Assembly (NCBI RefSeq): GCF_900099765.1
Contig: NZ_FNDX01000005.1
Span: 187,952 to 251,951, forward strand
Origin: Paenibacillus typhae
Lineage (GTDB): Bacteria > Bacillota > Bacilli > Paenibacillales > Paenibacillaceae
Length of the DNA: 64,000 nucleotides
Direction of reading: 5' to 3'
Both the position numbers and the translations under genes were made by a program. Positions 15,607 through 24,664 of this stretch are shown piece by piece. Position 1 is the stretch's first letter. Every line of letters begins with the position of its first letter. The notes under the pieces were generated by a model. That model saw only the letters and a list, made by a program, of their open reading frames with translations, was not told the DNA's origin and did not search any database.

Positions 15607-18060
15607 ATGGAAAAGAGTTCAGAGGCGGGACTGCAGCAGGCAACCCTGCAGATTACAGGCATGACCTGCTCTGCCTGCGCGGCCCGGATCGAGAAGGGGC
15701 TGTCCCGGATGGAGGGGGTATCGCGGGCCAATGTAAACCTTGCGCTGGAGCAGGCAACGGTGGGCTTCGATCCTGCGGTTGCCGCTCTGCCGCAAATTGA
15801 GGAGAAAATCCGCTCCCTTGGCTACGATACGCTTAAGGAATCGGCGGATTTTGATATCACGGGCATGACCTGCGCCGCCTGCTCGGCCAGAATCGAGAAG
15901 GTGCTCAGCCGGATGCCCGGGATTGCATCGGTAAATGTGAATCTGGCGCTGGAGACGGCGCATGTGGAATACTCCCCGGGCAATATCAGCACGGCGGATA
16001 TTATGGAGAAAGTCAGCAGCATCGGCTATAAGGCCTCACTGAAGCAGGACCGCCGGGAGACAGCGGACCAGCGCGGCCGGGAGATTGTGCGCAAGCGGAA
16101 TAAGTGGATCATTTCAGCGATTCTGTCCTTTCCGCTGCTGTGGGCCATGGTCGGCCACTTTAGCTTTACCTCATGGATTCCGGCTCCTGATCTGCTAATG
16201 AATCCCTGGTTTCAGCTTGTGCTCGCCACACCGGTGCAGTTCATTATCGGGTGGCAGTTCTATGTGAGTGCGTATAAGGCACTGAAGAACGGCAGCGCCA
16301 ATATGGATGTGCTGGTTGTGCTGGGCACCTCTGCCGCTTATTTTTACAGCTTGTATCTGACCATAGATTCTCTTAGTATGAGCGGAATGAACCATTCGGT
16401 GGATATGTACTATGAAACCAGCTCAGTCCTGATTACGCTGATTCTGGTGGGCAAATGGTTTGAAGCGCTGGCCAAGGGCCGCTCCTCGGATGCGATCCGC
16501 AGCCTGATGGGGCTGCAGGCCAAGACTGCGCTCGTTATCCGAGGCGGTAACGAAATAAGCATTTCTATAGAAGAAGTTATCCCAGGCGATATTGTATTGG
16601 TGAAGCCGGGCACGAAGATTCCTGTGGACGGCCAGGTGCTGGAAGGCTTGTCTTCCGTAGATGAATCCATGCTCACGGGTGAGAGCATCCCGGTGGAGAA
16701 GAAGCCGGGTGACTCTGTAATCGGAGCCACAGTCAACAAGAACGGAATGCTGAAGATTGAGGCCCGCAAGGTAGGCCGCGATACCGCCCTGGCCCAGATC
16801 ATCCGGGTGGTGGAAGAAGCACAGGGGTCCAAAGCGCCGATTCAGCGGATTGCCGATGTTATTTCCGGTATTTTTGTGCCGATTGTTGTCGCTATCGCGG
16901 TTCTGACCTTCTTCATTTGGTACCTCTGGGGGGCACCCGGACAGTTTGCCGATGCACTGGAAAAAGCGATTGCCGTGCTCGTCATCGCCTGTCCCTGCGC
17001 TCTCGGACTGGCAACACCGACCTCAATCATGGCCGGCTCGGGCCGGGCTGCAGAATTCGGGATTCTGTTCAAGGGCGGCGAGCATCTGGAGGCTGCGCGG
17101 GATATCCGTACCGTCGTACTGGATAAGACCGGTACGGTGACCAGCGGCAAACCGGTGCTTACGGATATACTGACAACAACGGGCATCGCGGCCCACGGCA
17201 GGGAGCTGGCGGAGAACCGGCTGCTGGCTGTTACCGCAGCAGCCGAGAAGCTCTCGGAGCATCCGCTTGCCGAGGCCATAGTGGCCGGAGCTGCTGCCCG
17301 CGGTATTGCACTTCCGGAGGCTGAGCAATTCCAGGCGGTACCCGGCCGGGGTATTTCGGCCGTTGTTGAAGGTGCGGCGGTGCTGGTAGGAACCCGCCGG
17401 ATGATGGAAGAGAGTGGTGCAGATCCGGGTCCGTGGAGCCAGCTGATGAGAAAGCTGGAGCAGGAGGGCAAGACAGCGATGCTGGTATCTGTGGATGGCG
17501 GCATTGCGGGGATCGTAGCTGTGGCCGATACGATCAAGGACACTTCTAAGGCAGCTGTAGCCAGACTGCATGAGATGGGTATTGAGGTTGTCATGATTAC
17601 CGGCGACAACAAGCTGACTGCTGAAGCAATCGCGCGGCAGGCCGGCATCCGCACCGTACTGGCGGAGGTGCTGCCCGAAGGCAAGGCAGCGGAAATCCGC
17701 AGGCTGCAAAGCGGCGGAGACAAGGTGGCCATGGTCGGCGACGGGATCAATGACGCTCCGGCGCTGGCTACAGCCGATACCGGGATGGCCATTGGCACCG
17801 GTACGGATGTTGCGATGGAAGCGGCTGACATTACGCTTATGCGCGGTGATCTGATGAGTATTCCCGATGCCATACTGATGAGCCGGCGGACGATGCGCAA
17901 TATCAAGCAAAATTTGTTCTGGGCGCTCGCTTACAATACAATTGGGATACCGATAGCCGCACTGGGCTTTCTGGCGCCGTGGCTCGCAGGAGCGGCAATG
18001 GCCTTCAGCTCCGTGTCGGTTGTACTCAATGCGCTGCGGCTGCAGCGGGTGAAGCTGTAG
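15607..18060 (+). CDS. copA: Cu(I)-exporting P1B-1-type ATPase CopA
   Basis: An 817-residue copper-exporting P-type ATPase. Two N-terminal metal-binding domains carry CxxC at 21-24 and 89-92 (GMTCSAC, GMTCAAC). The transmembrane CPC metal site is at 462-464 ([13 protein letters not shown]), and the phosphorylated aspartate is Asp506 in [15 protein letters not shown] (nucleotide site) and [10 protein letters not shown] (hinge) follow. ATG 15607 is chosen over the upstream TTG at 15559 because GGAGG at 15592-15596 precedes it and the upstream frame runs through the operator. It is controlled by CsoR operator 2. Confidence 0.97.
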   Translation: MEKSSEAGLQQATLQITGMTCSACAARIEKGLSRMEGVSRANVNLALEQATVGFDPAVAALPQIEEKIRSLGYDTLKESADFDITGMTCAACSARIEKVLSRMPGIASVNVNLALETAHVEYSPGNISTADIMEKVSSIGYKASLKQDRRETADQRGREIVRKRNKWIISAILSFPLLWAMVGHFSFTSWIPAPDLLMNPWFQLVLATPVQFIIGWQFYVSAYKALKNGSANMDVLVVLGTSAAYFYSLYLTIDSLSMSGMNHSVDMYYETSSVLITLILVGKWFEALAKGRSSDAIRSLMGLQAKTALVIRGGNEISISIEEVIPGDIVLVKPGTKIPVDGQVLEGLSSVDESMLTGESIPVEKKPGDSVIGATVNKNGMLKIEARKVGRDTALAQIIRVVEEAQGSKAPIQRIADVISGIFVPIVVAIAVLTFFIWYLWGAPGQFADALEKAIAVLVIACPCALGLATPTSIMAGSGRAAEFGILFKGGEHLEAARDIRTVVLDKTGTVTSGKPVLTDILTTTGIAAHGRELAENRLLAVTAAAEKLSEHPLAEAIVAGAAARGIALPEAEQFQAVPGRGISAVVEGAAVLVGTRRMMEESGADPGPWSQLMRKLEQEGKTAMLVSVDGGIAGIVAVADTIKDTSKAAVARLHEMGIEVVMITGDNKLTAEAIARQAGIRTVLAEVLPEGKAAEIRRLQSGGDKVAMVGDGINDAPALATADTGMAIGTGTDVAMEAADITLMRGDLMSIPDAILMSRRTMRNIKQNLFWALAYNTIGIPIAALGFLAPWLAGAAMAFSSVSVVLNALRLQRVKL

Positions 18061-18087
18061 CCGGCGGCAGAATAAGGAGCGATAACA

Positions 18088-18867
18088 ATGAGTGAAAAAC
18101 AAATGAATGCGGCAGGCAGCCCGGACAACGAGACCCTATCGCTGTTAATGAAGCATGCCTCGGTCCGCCAGTACCTGGACACTCCTGTAAGTGATGAGCA
18201 GCTTGCCGCCATTATCGGCGCGGCGCAAATGGCTTCCACTTCCAGCAATGTGCAGGCTTACAGCGTGATTGCTGTGACTGACGCTGCACTTAAAGCGCAG
18301 CTCTCGGCTTACTCCGGCAATCAGGCTTATATTGAGCAGTGCCCGGTGTTCCTGGTGTGGTGCGCCGATCTCTACCGGCTGAAGGAGACCGTACGCCCGC
18401 ATCTGGGCGATGCAGAGACCTACGAAGACACGACTGAGAACCTGATCGTCGCCACCGTTGATGTTGCTCTGGCTGCACAGAATGCGGCGGTTGCTGCGGA
18501 GTCTCTGGGGCTCGGGGTCGTCTACATCGGCGGGATCCGCAACAACAGCGCCGCCGTATCCGAGCTGCTCGGCCTGCCTGAGCTGGTCTATCCTGTATTC
18601 GGCATGTGCCTGGGTACTCCGGCCGGAGAATCCGGCCTGCGTCCACGCTTGCCGCTATCTGCAGTGCTGCATTACAACGGCTATGATAAAGAGAAAACAG
18701 CAGCCCAGGTTGAGATCTACGACCAGGTAAGCAGTGATTACATGCATAAGCGGACCGGCGGACAGAGCAGCACCCCGTGGTCGGCTATGATGGCCAAGCG
18801 TCTTGCCGAGCCTGCGCGCCTGCATATGAAGGACTATCTGCAGGAGAAGGGCTTTATGAAGCGGTAG
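18088..18867 (+). CDS. NfsA-type NADPH-dependent nitroreductase
   Basis: A 259-residue FMN-dependent nitroreductase. SVRQYLDTPVSDEQL at the N-terminus and STSSNVQAYSVIAV form FMN-site landmarks. SLGLGVVYIGGIRN and YPVFGMCLGTP are typical of the NfsA/FRP subgroup. AAGGAG precedes ATG 18088. The gene starts 28 bases after copA with no terminator between, so it is probably read from the copper-induced promoter. A copper-induced nitroreductase (CinD) is known in the Lactococcus copper regulon, which supports a role under copper or quinone stress. Confidence 0.93.
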   Translation: MSEKQMNAAGSPDNETLSLLMKHASVRQYLDTPVSDEQLAAIIGAAQMASTSSNVQAYSVIAVTDAALKAQLSAYSGNQAYIEQCPVFLVWCADLYRLKETVRPHLGDAETYEDTTENLIVATVDVALAAQNAAVAAESLGLGVVYIGGIRNNSAAVSELLGLPELVYPVFGMCLGTPAGESGLRPRLPLSAVLHYNGYDKEKTAAQVEIYDQVSSDYMHKRTGGQSSTPWSAMMAKRLAEPARLHMKDYLQEKGFMKR

Positions 18868-18926
18868 GCCGCTTCAGTATCAGGGCGGACTCCTGCCGGG
18901 ATCGCAGAGATAGGCCGATTTGTTAG

Positions 18927-18968
18927 AAAGCATGGTGTACCGGTGCTGCCGGGGACCATGCTTTTTTG
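18927..18968 (+). terminator. Terminator of the copA-nitroreductase transcript
   Basis: AGCATGGT, loop, ACCATGCT followed by TTTTTT. Confidence 0.85.
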
Positions 18969-19087
18969 TGCCGGCACAATAGAACTCGTAATGCTGGATC
19001 AAACCGGAAATGAAAAACCCGCTGATACACTGCAACTTCCTTCAAATTGTGGAAATATGTTACAATCAATAAAAGGAGATGATAATC

Positions 19088-19282
19088 ATGTCTGATTTTT
19101 CTAACCCGGGTCCTCCGGCAGCAAATTCTACTGATCCTGGTGGTCATAAAGCTAACCATGACGTAAACGCTGGCAAATATCATCAGGAAGGTCCTCCAGG
19201 TTTTTGGAGGCAGGTTACCGATCTTTTGATTGCAGTAGGAATTATAGCCGGTATCATTTTCATAATCATGTGGATATTTTAA
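19088..19282 (+). CDS. Small C-tail-anchored hypothetical protein
   Basis: 64 residues: a polar, Pro/Gly/Asn-rich first half (PGPPAANSTDPGGHK) and one strong hydrophobic helix at the very end (LLIAVGIIAGIIFIIMWIF), so it should be tail-anchored in the membrane with an N-terminus outside the bilayer. ATG 19088 has AAAGGAG 8 bases upstream; the ATG at 19079 overlaps that site. Its base composition is more AT-rich than the neighbours. No family recognised. Confidence 0.7.
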   Translation: MSDFSNPGPPAANSTDPGGHKANHDVNAGKYHQEGPPGFWRQVTDLLIAVGIIAGIIFIIMWIF

Positions 19283-19326
19283 TAATTGCTTTTTTAGGAG
19301 TTGCGTAGCGGCTGGTCTGCTTATAT

Positions 19327-19370
19327 AAAAAATCCCTGCCCTCCTGTTTTCACAGGTAGGCAGGGATTTC
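19327..19370. terminator. Bidirectional terminator
   Basis: AAAATCCCTGCC, an inner CCTG..CAGG hairpin, GGCAGGGATTT. It separates the 64-aa gene from the convergent thiZ. Confidence 0.8.
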
Positions 19371-19424
19371 AGTATTAAAAGCTTGCATGACGCAGCGTTG
19401 CAGCCTGACAGTCCGGCTCTCCGG

Positions 19425-20333
19425 CTACTTCCTGTCCTTGGCCTGCTCCTCCCGCATCCAACGGGACAGCTGGCGCTTGAGCTGCAGGAATTCAGGCGTA
19501 TCTGTAATTTCCTCGCGGCGCGGCCGCGGAAACGGGACATCCACGGTATGGAGAATCGAGCCGGGCCGGCCGGAAAAGACATAAATCCGGCTGGAGAGCA
19601 GCAGCGCTTCTTCAATGTTGTGGGTGATGAACAGCACGGAGCGGCGGTTCTCCTCCCACAGCTCCAGCAGCCAGCGCTGCATGTCGCTGCGCGTCAGCGC
19701 ATCGAGCGCGCTGAACGGCTCGTCGAGCAGCATCAGCTCCTGCGGAGCGAGCAGGGCGCGCAGAAAAGCGGCCCGCTGCTGCATGCCGCCGGACAGCATG
19801 TGCGGGTACGCCTGCTCGAAGCCGCCGAGCCCGACCCGGCCGAGCCAGCGGCGGGCGTTCTCCCGCGCGGCAGCCTGCGGCTCGCCCTTCAGCTCACCGG
19901 CCAGCAGGACGTTGTCCAGGGTGCTTCGCCAGGGAAAAAGCGCGGGCTGCTGCGGCATGTAGCTGATCTCGCCGCGCTTCCCGGTAACGGTGCGGCCATT
20001 CATGCTCACTGTTCCGGTATCCGGGGCCTCCAGGCCGCCGATGATGTGGAACAGGGTGCTTTTGCCGCAGCCCGACGGGCCGAGGATGGAGACAAATTCC
20101 TGCGGCCGGACAGTAAGGGAGACGTCATTAAGCACACGGGTCTCCCTGCGGCCGCGGCCGAACGTCTTCGAGATGCCGCTGACCTCTAGCGCCGGAGGCT
20201 GGTTCTGCGCTGTGTTGCCGTATGCGGCGTCAGTGTCGACAGCTGCGGACTCTTGAGCGTTGGCAGCCCCGCTCCGGTGGCCTGCAGGAATGAAAGGGGC
20301 CGATGATTCAATGTTCTCTGTTTGATGAGACAT
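19425..20333 (-). CDS. thiZ: ABC transporter ATPase of the thiamine-precursor system (ThiZ)
   Basis: A 302-residue ATPase of the SsuB/TauB/ThiZ group. Walker A GPSGCGKST, signature LSGGMQQRAAFLRAL, Walker B MLLDEPFSALD and the switch histidine in FITHNIEE are intact. The first ~40 residues are a non-conserved Ala/Glu-rich extension. AAGGAGG precedes ATG 20333. It lies 398 bases downstream of the permease gene on the same strand; that gap holds a palindromic repeat array. The assignment to thiamine precursors rests on the TPP riboswitch and the ThiY-type binding protein upstream. Confidence 0.88.
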   Translation of the reverse strand: MSHQTENIESSAPFIPAGHRSGAANAQESAAVDTDAAYGNTAQNQPPALEVSGISKTFGRGRRETRVLNDVSLTVRPQEFVSILGPSGCGKSTLFHIIGGLEAPDTGTVSMNGRTVTGKRGEISYMPQQPALFPWRSTLDNVLLAGELKGEPQAAARENARRWLGRVGLGGFEQAYPHMLSGGMQQRAAFLRALLAPQELMLLDEPFSALDALTRSDMQRWLLELWEENRRSVLFITHNIEEALLLSSRIYVFSGRPGSILHTVDVPFPRPRREEITDTPEFLQLKRQLSRWMREEQAKDRK

Positions 20334-20453
20334 ACAGCATTAACCTCCTTTCTAGGTGAGCTCATCTCTTGCTGCGGATTATACGTTATATAGAACGCAA
20401 CCAGCCGCGTATGTACTCCTGTTTAATACGTGTAAGCAGACGGCTGCCTGGAA

Positions 20454-20640
20454 TTAGTGGGAAAAACGACAACTAAATGCTCTGAATTCGCCTGAAATCA
20501 AAATCTAAGTGGCAAAACGCCATCTAATTTTACCGGAAATCCTGCTTTCAGGCCAAAGTGGTGAAATTAGGTGGTGAAAATCCAACTAATCCTGACTTTT
20601 GGCCGTCCGGGCGGCAATTAGGTGGCGAAAATCCAACTAG
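20454..20640. repeat. Palindromic repeat array A (four units)
   Basis: Four ~23-bp imperfect palindromes start near 20454, 20506, 20567 and 20618. Examples are TTAGTGGGAAAAACGACAAC and TAGGTGGCGAAAATCCAACT. The shared plan is TTAGxGG, an A-rich centre, then CCxxCTAA. The GTGG cores are 52, 62 and 51 bp apart. The array fills most of the 398-base gap between the permease and ATPase genes of the thiamine-precursor operon; the rest of the gap shows nothing recognisable. The same architecture recurs at 55400-55588. Confidence 0.8.
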
Positions 20641-20731
20641 GCCACCCCGATTCGTCCGAAGCCTGCCCCAACCCGGTCCCAAGTCGATCCCAGCAGGCTT
20701 CCAGCCGGTCCCAAGTCCGCCGGGCCTGTCC

Positions 20732-21493
20732 TTATTCCGCCTTCCGCGGCTTCCAGCGGACCAGCCATCTCTCCGCCAGGGCAATTATGGCGAACAGCAC
20801 CAGACTCAGTAACACAATAATGACGATGGCGACAAACACGTTGTCGGTGCGGTAAGCTGATTTCTGCAGCAGCATGTAATAGCCCAGCCCCTTGTCGGCG
20901 CCGATCCATTCGGCGACAACGGCGCCCATTACAGCGTAGGTGGCGGAGATTTTGACGCCGGAGAACAGGGCGGGCAGGGAGCCGGGCAGCTCCAGCTTGG
21001 TAAAGATCTGCCACTTGCTCGCTCCCGCCATCTTCATATAATTCATCATCATACGGTCGCTCTGCGCAAGGCCTCCCATAGCGGCGACTGCCACCGGGAA
21101 GAAGCAGACGAGCGTGATCAGTACAATCTTCGGCAGCAGGCCGAAGCCGAACCAGATAACCAGCAGCGGCGCGAGTGCGATCGACGGCACATTCTGGCTG
21201 AGAATCAGCAGCGGATACAGCGCCCGCTTCAGCCAGGGCAGCAGATGAAGCAGCAGGGCTACAATCAGACCGGTGCCTGTGCCGATCGGAAAGCCGATCA
21301 GCGTAAGGCGCAGAGTAGCTGCGGTATGCGACCAGATGCTGGCGGCATTATCTGCGGAAACACGGGCGATCGCACCCGGACCCGGCAGAAAAAACGGATC
21401 GATGGTAAATAACGATACCGCAGCCTGCCAGATCCCCAGAAACAATATGACCGCCACTAAGGGCGGCCATATTTGCCTGAAGGCTGATCTCAC
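20732..21493 (-). CDS. thiX: ABC transporter permease of the thiamine-precursor system (ThiX)
   Basis: A 253-residue permease with about six TM helices and the cytoplasmic EAA loop (YMKMAGASKWQIFTKLELPG) that contacts the ATPase. It belongs to the SsuC/TauC/ThiX group. The GTG start at 21493 overlaps the stop of the preceding gene (GTGA), so translation is coupled. Substrate assignment follows from the TPP riboswitch and the neighbouring ThiY. Confidence 0.9.
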   Translation of the reverse strand: MRSAFRQIWPPLVAVILFLGIWQAAVSLFTIDPFFLPGPGAIARVSADNAASIWSHTAATLRLTLIGFPIGTGTGLIVALLLHLLPWLKRALYPLLILSQNVPSIALAPLLVIWFGFGLLPKIVLITLVCFFPVAVAAMGGLAQSDRMMMNYMKMAGASKWQIFTKLELPGSLPALFSGVKISATYAVMGAVVAEWIGADKGLGYYMLLQKSAYRTDNVFVAIVIIVLLSLVLFAIIALAERWLVRWKPRKAE

Positions 21494-21780
21494 CGGTACT
21501 TCTCCGTCAGCTTGTCCATGCTGATGCCATTCGGGTTATGGGCGATCTTGATCTGGGAGATGATGCTTGGGCTGCCGGCGGCAACCAGCGCCTCATGCAT
21601 CTGGCGGACAACCTCCAGCAGCTCGGTGATCTCGCCCTCCATGGTTGTTTCCAGCGGATTCACCTGGTGCTTCACGCCGGATTGCTGAATCACTTCAATC
21701 GCTTTGTCTACATAGGGAATGGAGTCTTCGCCATTAGGCGTTTTAGGGATAACCTGAATGCTAAGCAGTGTATTTGCCAT
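21490..21780 (-). CDS. Thiamine-binding protein, MTH1187/YkoF-like family
   Basis: A 96-residue ferredoxin-fold protein (LLSIQVIPKTPN, VKHQVNPLETTMEGEI, EVVRQMHEALVAAGSP), the MTH1187/YqgV group related to the thiamine-binding YkoF domain. ATG 21780 is chosen over 21816 because GAGAGGG lies 9 bases upstream and the residues before it are not conserved. It sits between ThiY and ThiX in a TPP-controlled operon, which supports a role in binding thiamine or its pyrimidine moiety in the cytoplasm. Confidence 0.88.
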   Translation of the reverse strand: MANTLLSIQVIPKTPNGEDSIPYVDKAIEVIQQSGVKHQVNPLETTMEGEITELLEVVRQMHEALVAAGSPSIISQIKIAHNPNGISMDKLTEKYR

Positions 21781-21827
21781 TATAATCAACCCTCTCAATA
21801 GTATGGGATTATTCACTTATTCCTTCT

Positions 21828-22892
21828 TTATTCCGCCGGCAAAAACTCATTGGTGAACGTGCTGTCCACATCCAGCGGCTGATCCAGCAGCTTCAGGCCG
21901 TACATCCAGTCGGAATAGTTCTGCCAGACCTCAGCCTTCTGCTCACCCCAGCGGGCAGCATCGTCCGTATATTTGGGGCTGAGCCATTTCTGGCTGGCCT
22001 GGACAAGCTCCGAATCAAGATCCGGCACCGCCTTGATCAGAATATCGGCTGCCGCCTCCGGCTGGTCAATCGCGTACTGATACCCTTTCGACGTCGCTTT
22101 GAGGAATGCCTTCACCAGCTCCGGGCGCTCGGCAATTTCCTTCTCGCTGGTCGTCAGGATCGGCGTGTAGTAATCAAGCTGCGGCGCGTAATCCTTGAGG
22201 TAGAGCATATCCAGCGGCTCCCCGCGCAGCTCGGCCTCAATACCGGTCCAAGCATAGAAGATCCAGGCAAAATCGATATCGCGCTTCACGGCCGTGAAAT
22301 AATCAGCTTCCCCGATATTCACCAGCTTGACCTTCTTCACATCGCCGCCTTCCGGGTCCATGATGGCTTTCATGGCAGCCTCTTCAGCAGGTGAGCCCCA
22401 GCCTCCGTAAGTCTTGCCTTCAAAATCCTTAGGTGATGTGATGTTCCGGTCCTGCGGTGCAGCGAATCCGGAGGTATTATGCTGAATGATGGCGGCAATG
22501 GATACAAGCGGCACACCCTGCAGACGGGCCAGCGTCAGTGCTTCCTGGGCGCTGATCCCGAAGGCTGCCTCGCCCGAAAGCACCATCGTATCGGCTCCGG
22601 CTGCGCCCGGCTGGACAATCTCTACATCAAGGCCTTCTTCCTCGTAATACCCAAGCTCCTTGGCCGCATACAGGCCGGTATGATTTGTGTTCGGCGTCCA
22701 GTCCAGTGCGACCTTAATCTTGGTAAGCTCAGCCGGTGCATCCACAGCTGTTCCGGCAGAAGCTTCCGGAGAAGCGTTCAACCCGGCCGTGTTCCCTCCG
22801 TTACCTTCGTTTGCCCCGTTGCTGCCGCATCCGGCAATCGCCAGACTCAGAATGCAGGCAAGAGAGAGCAGTTTGCCTATTTTGATTCCCAT
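21828..22892 (-). CDS. thiY: Thiamine-pyrimidine precursor binding lipoprotein (ThiY, NMT1/THI5-like)
   Basis: A 354-residue lipoprotein with lipobox LAIAGC (Cys22), a Gly/Asn/Ala linker to about residue 55 and an NMT1/THI5-like solute-binding fold. The diagnostic KVALDWTPNTNHTGLYAAKE opens the domain, followed by GAAGADTMVLSGEAAFGISA. ThiY-type proteins bind N-formyl-4-amino-5-aminomethyl-2-methylpyrimidine, a salvaged thiamine breakdown product. AGGAG precedes ATG 22892. It is the first gene after the TPP riboswitch. Confidence 0.93.
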   Translation of the reverse strand: MGIKIGKLLSLACILSLAIAGCGSNGANEGNGGNTAGLNASPEASAGTAVDAPAELTKIKVALDWTPNTNHTGLYAAKELGYYEEEGLDVEIVQPGAAGADTMVLSGEAAFGISAQEALTLARLQGVPLVSIAAIIQHNTSGFAAPQDRNITSPKDFEGKTYGGWGSPAEEAAMKAIMDPEGGDVKKVKLVNIGEADYFTAVKRDIDFAWIFYAWTGIEAELRGEPLDMLYLKDYAPQLDYYTPILTTSEKEIAERPELVKAFLKATSKGYQYAIDQPEAAADILIKAVPDLDSELVQASQKWLSPKYTDDAARWGEQKAEVWQNYSDWMYGLKLLDQPLDVDSTFTNEFLPAE

Positions 22893-22950
22893 TTCGCTTG
22901 GTTCACTCCTTCCAGCAATCCCTAGTCTTCCAGTTTCTAAATCTGATATG

Positions 22951-22980
22951 CAAAAAAAAGCGCCCCGGAATCGGGACGCC
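22951..22980 (-). terminator. Riboswitch-linked terminator
   Basis: On the minus strand GCG.CCCG, a short loop and CGGG.CGC are followed by eight T's, between the TPP aptamer and thiY. It is the expected expression platform: TPP binding should favour termination. Confidence 0.85.
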
Positions 22981-23029
22981 AGTCATTTGCGCAAGGTTGC
23001 AGGCTCCGGCCGCGGGGGACCGGGAAGCA

Positions 23030-23132
23030 GTTATGAATTCCTACGCTGGCATTATCCAGATCAGGTATAAGGGTCAGTATCTTAAAGGGATACACTCTCA
23101 GCCGGCCAATTCCAGCCCCCCTGGATCTATGA
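23030..23132 (-). promoter_or_regulatory. TPP riboswitch (THI element)
   Basis: Read on the minus strand, the aptamer shows CTGAGAGT in the pyrimidine-sensor arm and then ACCTGATCTGGATAATGCCA followed by GCGTAGGAA, the most conserved THI-box strings. The P3 arm between them is short. It lies upstream of thiY with a terminator after it. Confidence 0.96.
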
Positions 23133-23162
23133 AGTTATCGGGTATTGCTTATTCTACGGTGT

Positions 23163-23191
23163 ATTATAGACGCACCGCCAGGGGTTGTCCA
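23163..23191 (-). promoter_or_regulatory. Promoter of the thiamine-precursor operon
   Basis: TGGACA (23186-23191) and TATAAT (23163-23168) on the minus strand, 17 bases apart, just before the TPP leader. Confidence 0.8.
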
Positions 23192-23203
23192 GTAGCAATC
23201 TCC

Positions 23204-24664
23204 CTACTCCCTGGAGTAATATCGCTTCCTGCGGCGGCTGCGGATCCCGTTCCACAGCTCTTTCAATGTCAGGAGGATGCTGACGGCAATCCCGGTAAAC
23301 GTAAGGAAGAGCGCCAAATATTCAAATGGGGAATAGTCCTTCATTTTGCTCCAGTCGATCGGGGCCTTCAGATCCTCAATGACCTGATTCATCCCGTAAA
23401 TGCCGCTGACCACTGTGAACACAGTGAGGATCATCAGCAGCGTATCCCGGCGTTTGGCCTGGAACTTGTCCTGGTATTGGAACAGGTCGTCCAGCGTCAT
23501 TTTCACTTCATCGAATAAGGCATCGTTGCCGTAAACCTTCCGCAGCTGGAAAAAAATCTCGCGGCCCTGTGACTGGGAAATCAGCTCCATAAAGTAGAAT
23601 TTGGCCGAGAATTTATTGATCAGGAAAATCAGATTCTCGATTTCATCGTAGTCACGGTTAATGCGCAGGCGGGAGTGCAGGTTGGACAGCTTCAGCAGCA
23701 CGATTTTATGGAAAATACTCAGCAGCAGTCCGTAGTAATACTCGCCGTACATCTGGTTGGCCAGCCTGGTGGCGATTTCGGGCTTGGCTCTGCTGAGGCA
23801 GCTGAAGGTCTGCTCATTGGTCATATAGTAGGTGTCCGGACCCCAGCGGTTGTAGGAATGCTCCCGGCAATAATCGCTGATGTAATCCTTGTCGCTTGCG
23901 CTCATATAAGGACTGCCATCTGCGTCAAGCCCGTCCAGCTGGGAGGCACGGAATCTCAGCCCGATGTCCAGCTCATCTTCGTCATCGTCAGGTACAAAGC
24001 CGTAAAAGGCCTGGACCATCATCCGTTCATCCACGAAGAAGGGCAGCGTCTCAAAATAAGCCCCGTTAAGCTCGGACTGGTCCAGAAACAGCCTCAGGCT
24101 GGGCGCAAGATTTTCAAATACAAAATCCTCCACCAGATCAAAGGAATTCTCACCACACTGAATAATGGTTCCTTTATCCTCCAGCGTGGCATCCTCAAGG
24201 GTACGGAAACGGTCGGCAAATTCCAGCGCCACGCTGAACGGCAACGGAGCATCCACCAGCTGGGTCCGGATGGTCAGAAAGCCAACCTGAAACGGACAAA
24301 GAAAAATATCGGTCGAGAGTACCCGGAAGGGAATGGACCGGCCGGGCATATTAAGCGTGCTTGCCAGATCGTTAACCTTGGAGAAGCGGCGGAAGGAGTC
24401 CTTGTCCTTCTCGCGCGGAAACAGCACATGGGCTGCGAAGGGGAGGTAGCTGCGCTCCATTTTTTCATGCGATACGCAGTAGCCTTCTCCGTAATAGGCA
24501 TCCTCAAGCTCTTTGTTATCCAGAAAAAAGCGTGTGAAGCCGTCCTGCTTGAGCTGCCCGATCAGCTTGTCGTCCTCACCGTTTTGAATGGAAAAGGGAA
24601 AAATGAACTGCAGCAGCGCAGTATGTAACACCGGTTCGGGAGATTCAGCCAAAAGCTTAGTCAT
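23204..24664 (-). CDS. Large membrane protein with a CorA-like 2-TM/GMN C-terminus
   Basis: 486 residues with a ~400-residue soluble N-terminal part that I do not recognise, rich in acidic and aromatic residues. A long helical segment follows (about 330-410), then two TM helices. The first TM ends in VSGIYGMN, the YGMN signature of CorA-type divalent cation channels, followed by a short acidic loop and TM2 (YLALFLTFTGIAVSILLTL) with a basic tail. Topology and motif suggest a distant member of the 2-TM-GxN (CorA/ZntB) superfamily. Transport of a particular ion is not shown. A weak GGTGGA precedes ATG 24664. Confidence 0.65.
   Translation of the reverse strand: MTKLLAESPEPVLHTALLQFIFPFSIQNGEDDKLIGQLKQDGFTRFFLDNKELEDAYYGEGYCVSHEKMERSYLPFAAHVLFPREKDKDSFRRFSKVNDLASTLNMPGRSIPFRVLSTDIFLCPFQVGFLTIRTQLVDAPLPFSVALEFADRFRTLEDATLEDKGTIIQCGENSFDLVEDFVFENLAPSLRLFLDQSELNGAYFETLPFFVDERMMVQAFYGFVPDDDEDELDIGLRFRASQLDGLDADGSPYMSASDKDYISDYCREHSYNRWGPDTYYMTNEQTFSCLSRAKPEIATRLANQMYGEYYYGLLLSIFHKIVLLKLSNLHSRLRINRDYDEIENLIFLINKFSAKFYFMELISQSQGREIFFQLRKVYGNDALFDEVKMTLDDLFQYQDKFQAKRRDTLLMILTVFTVVSGIYGMNQVIEDLKAPIDWSKMKDYSPFEYLALFLTFTGIAVSILLTLKELWNGIRSRRRKRYYSRE

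Noticed and set aside
16842..17906. Long minus-strand open frames opposite copA (also 17023-18102)
   Set aside because: Shadows of the CopA reading frame, with Ser/Ala-rich translations and no ribosome site.
18923..19615. A 230-residue minus-strand frame across the 64-aa gene and terminators
   Set aside because: It runs through two intrinsic terminators and overlaps the end of thiZ; no family features.
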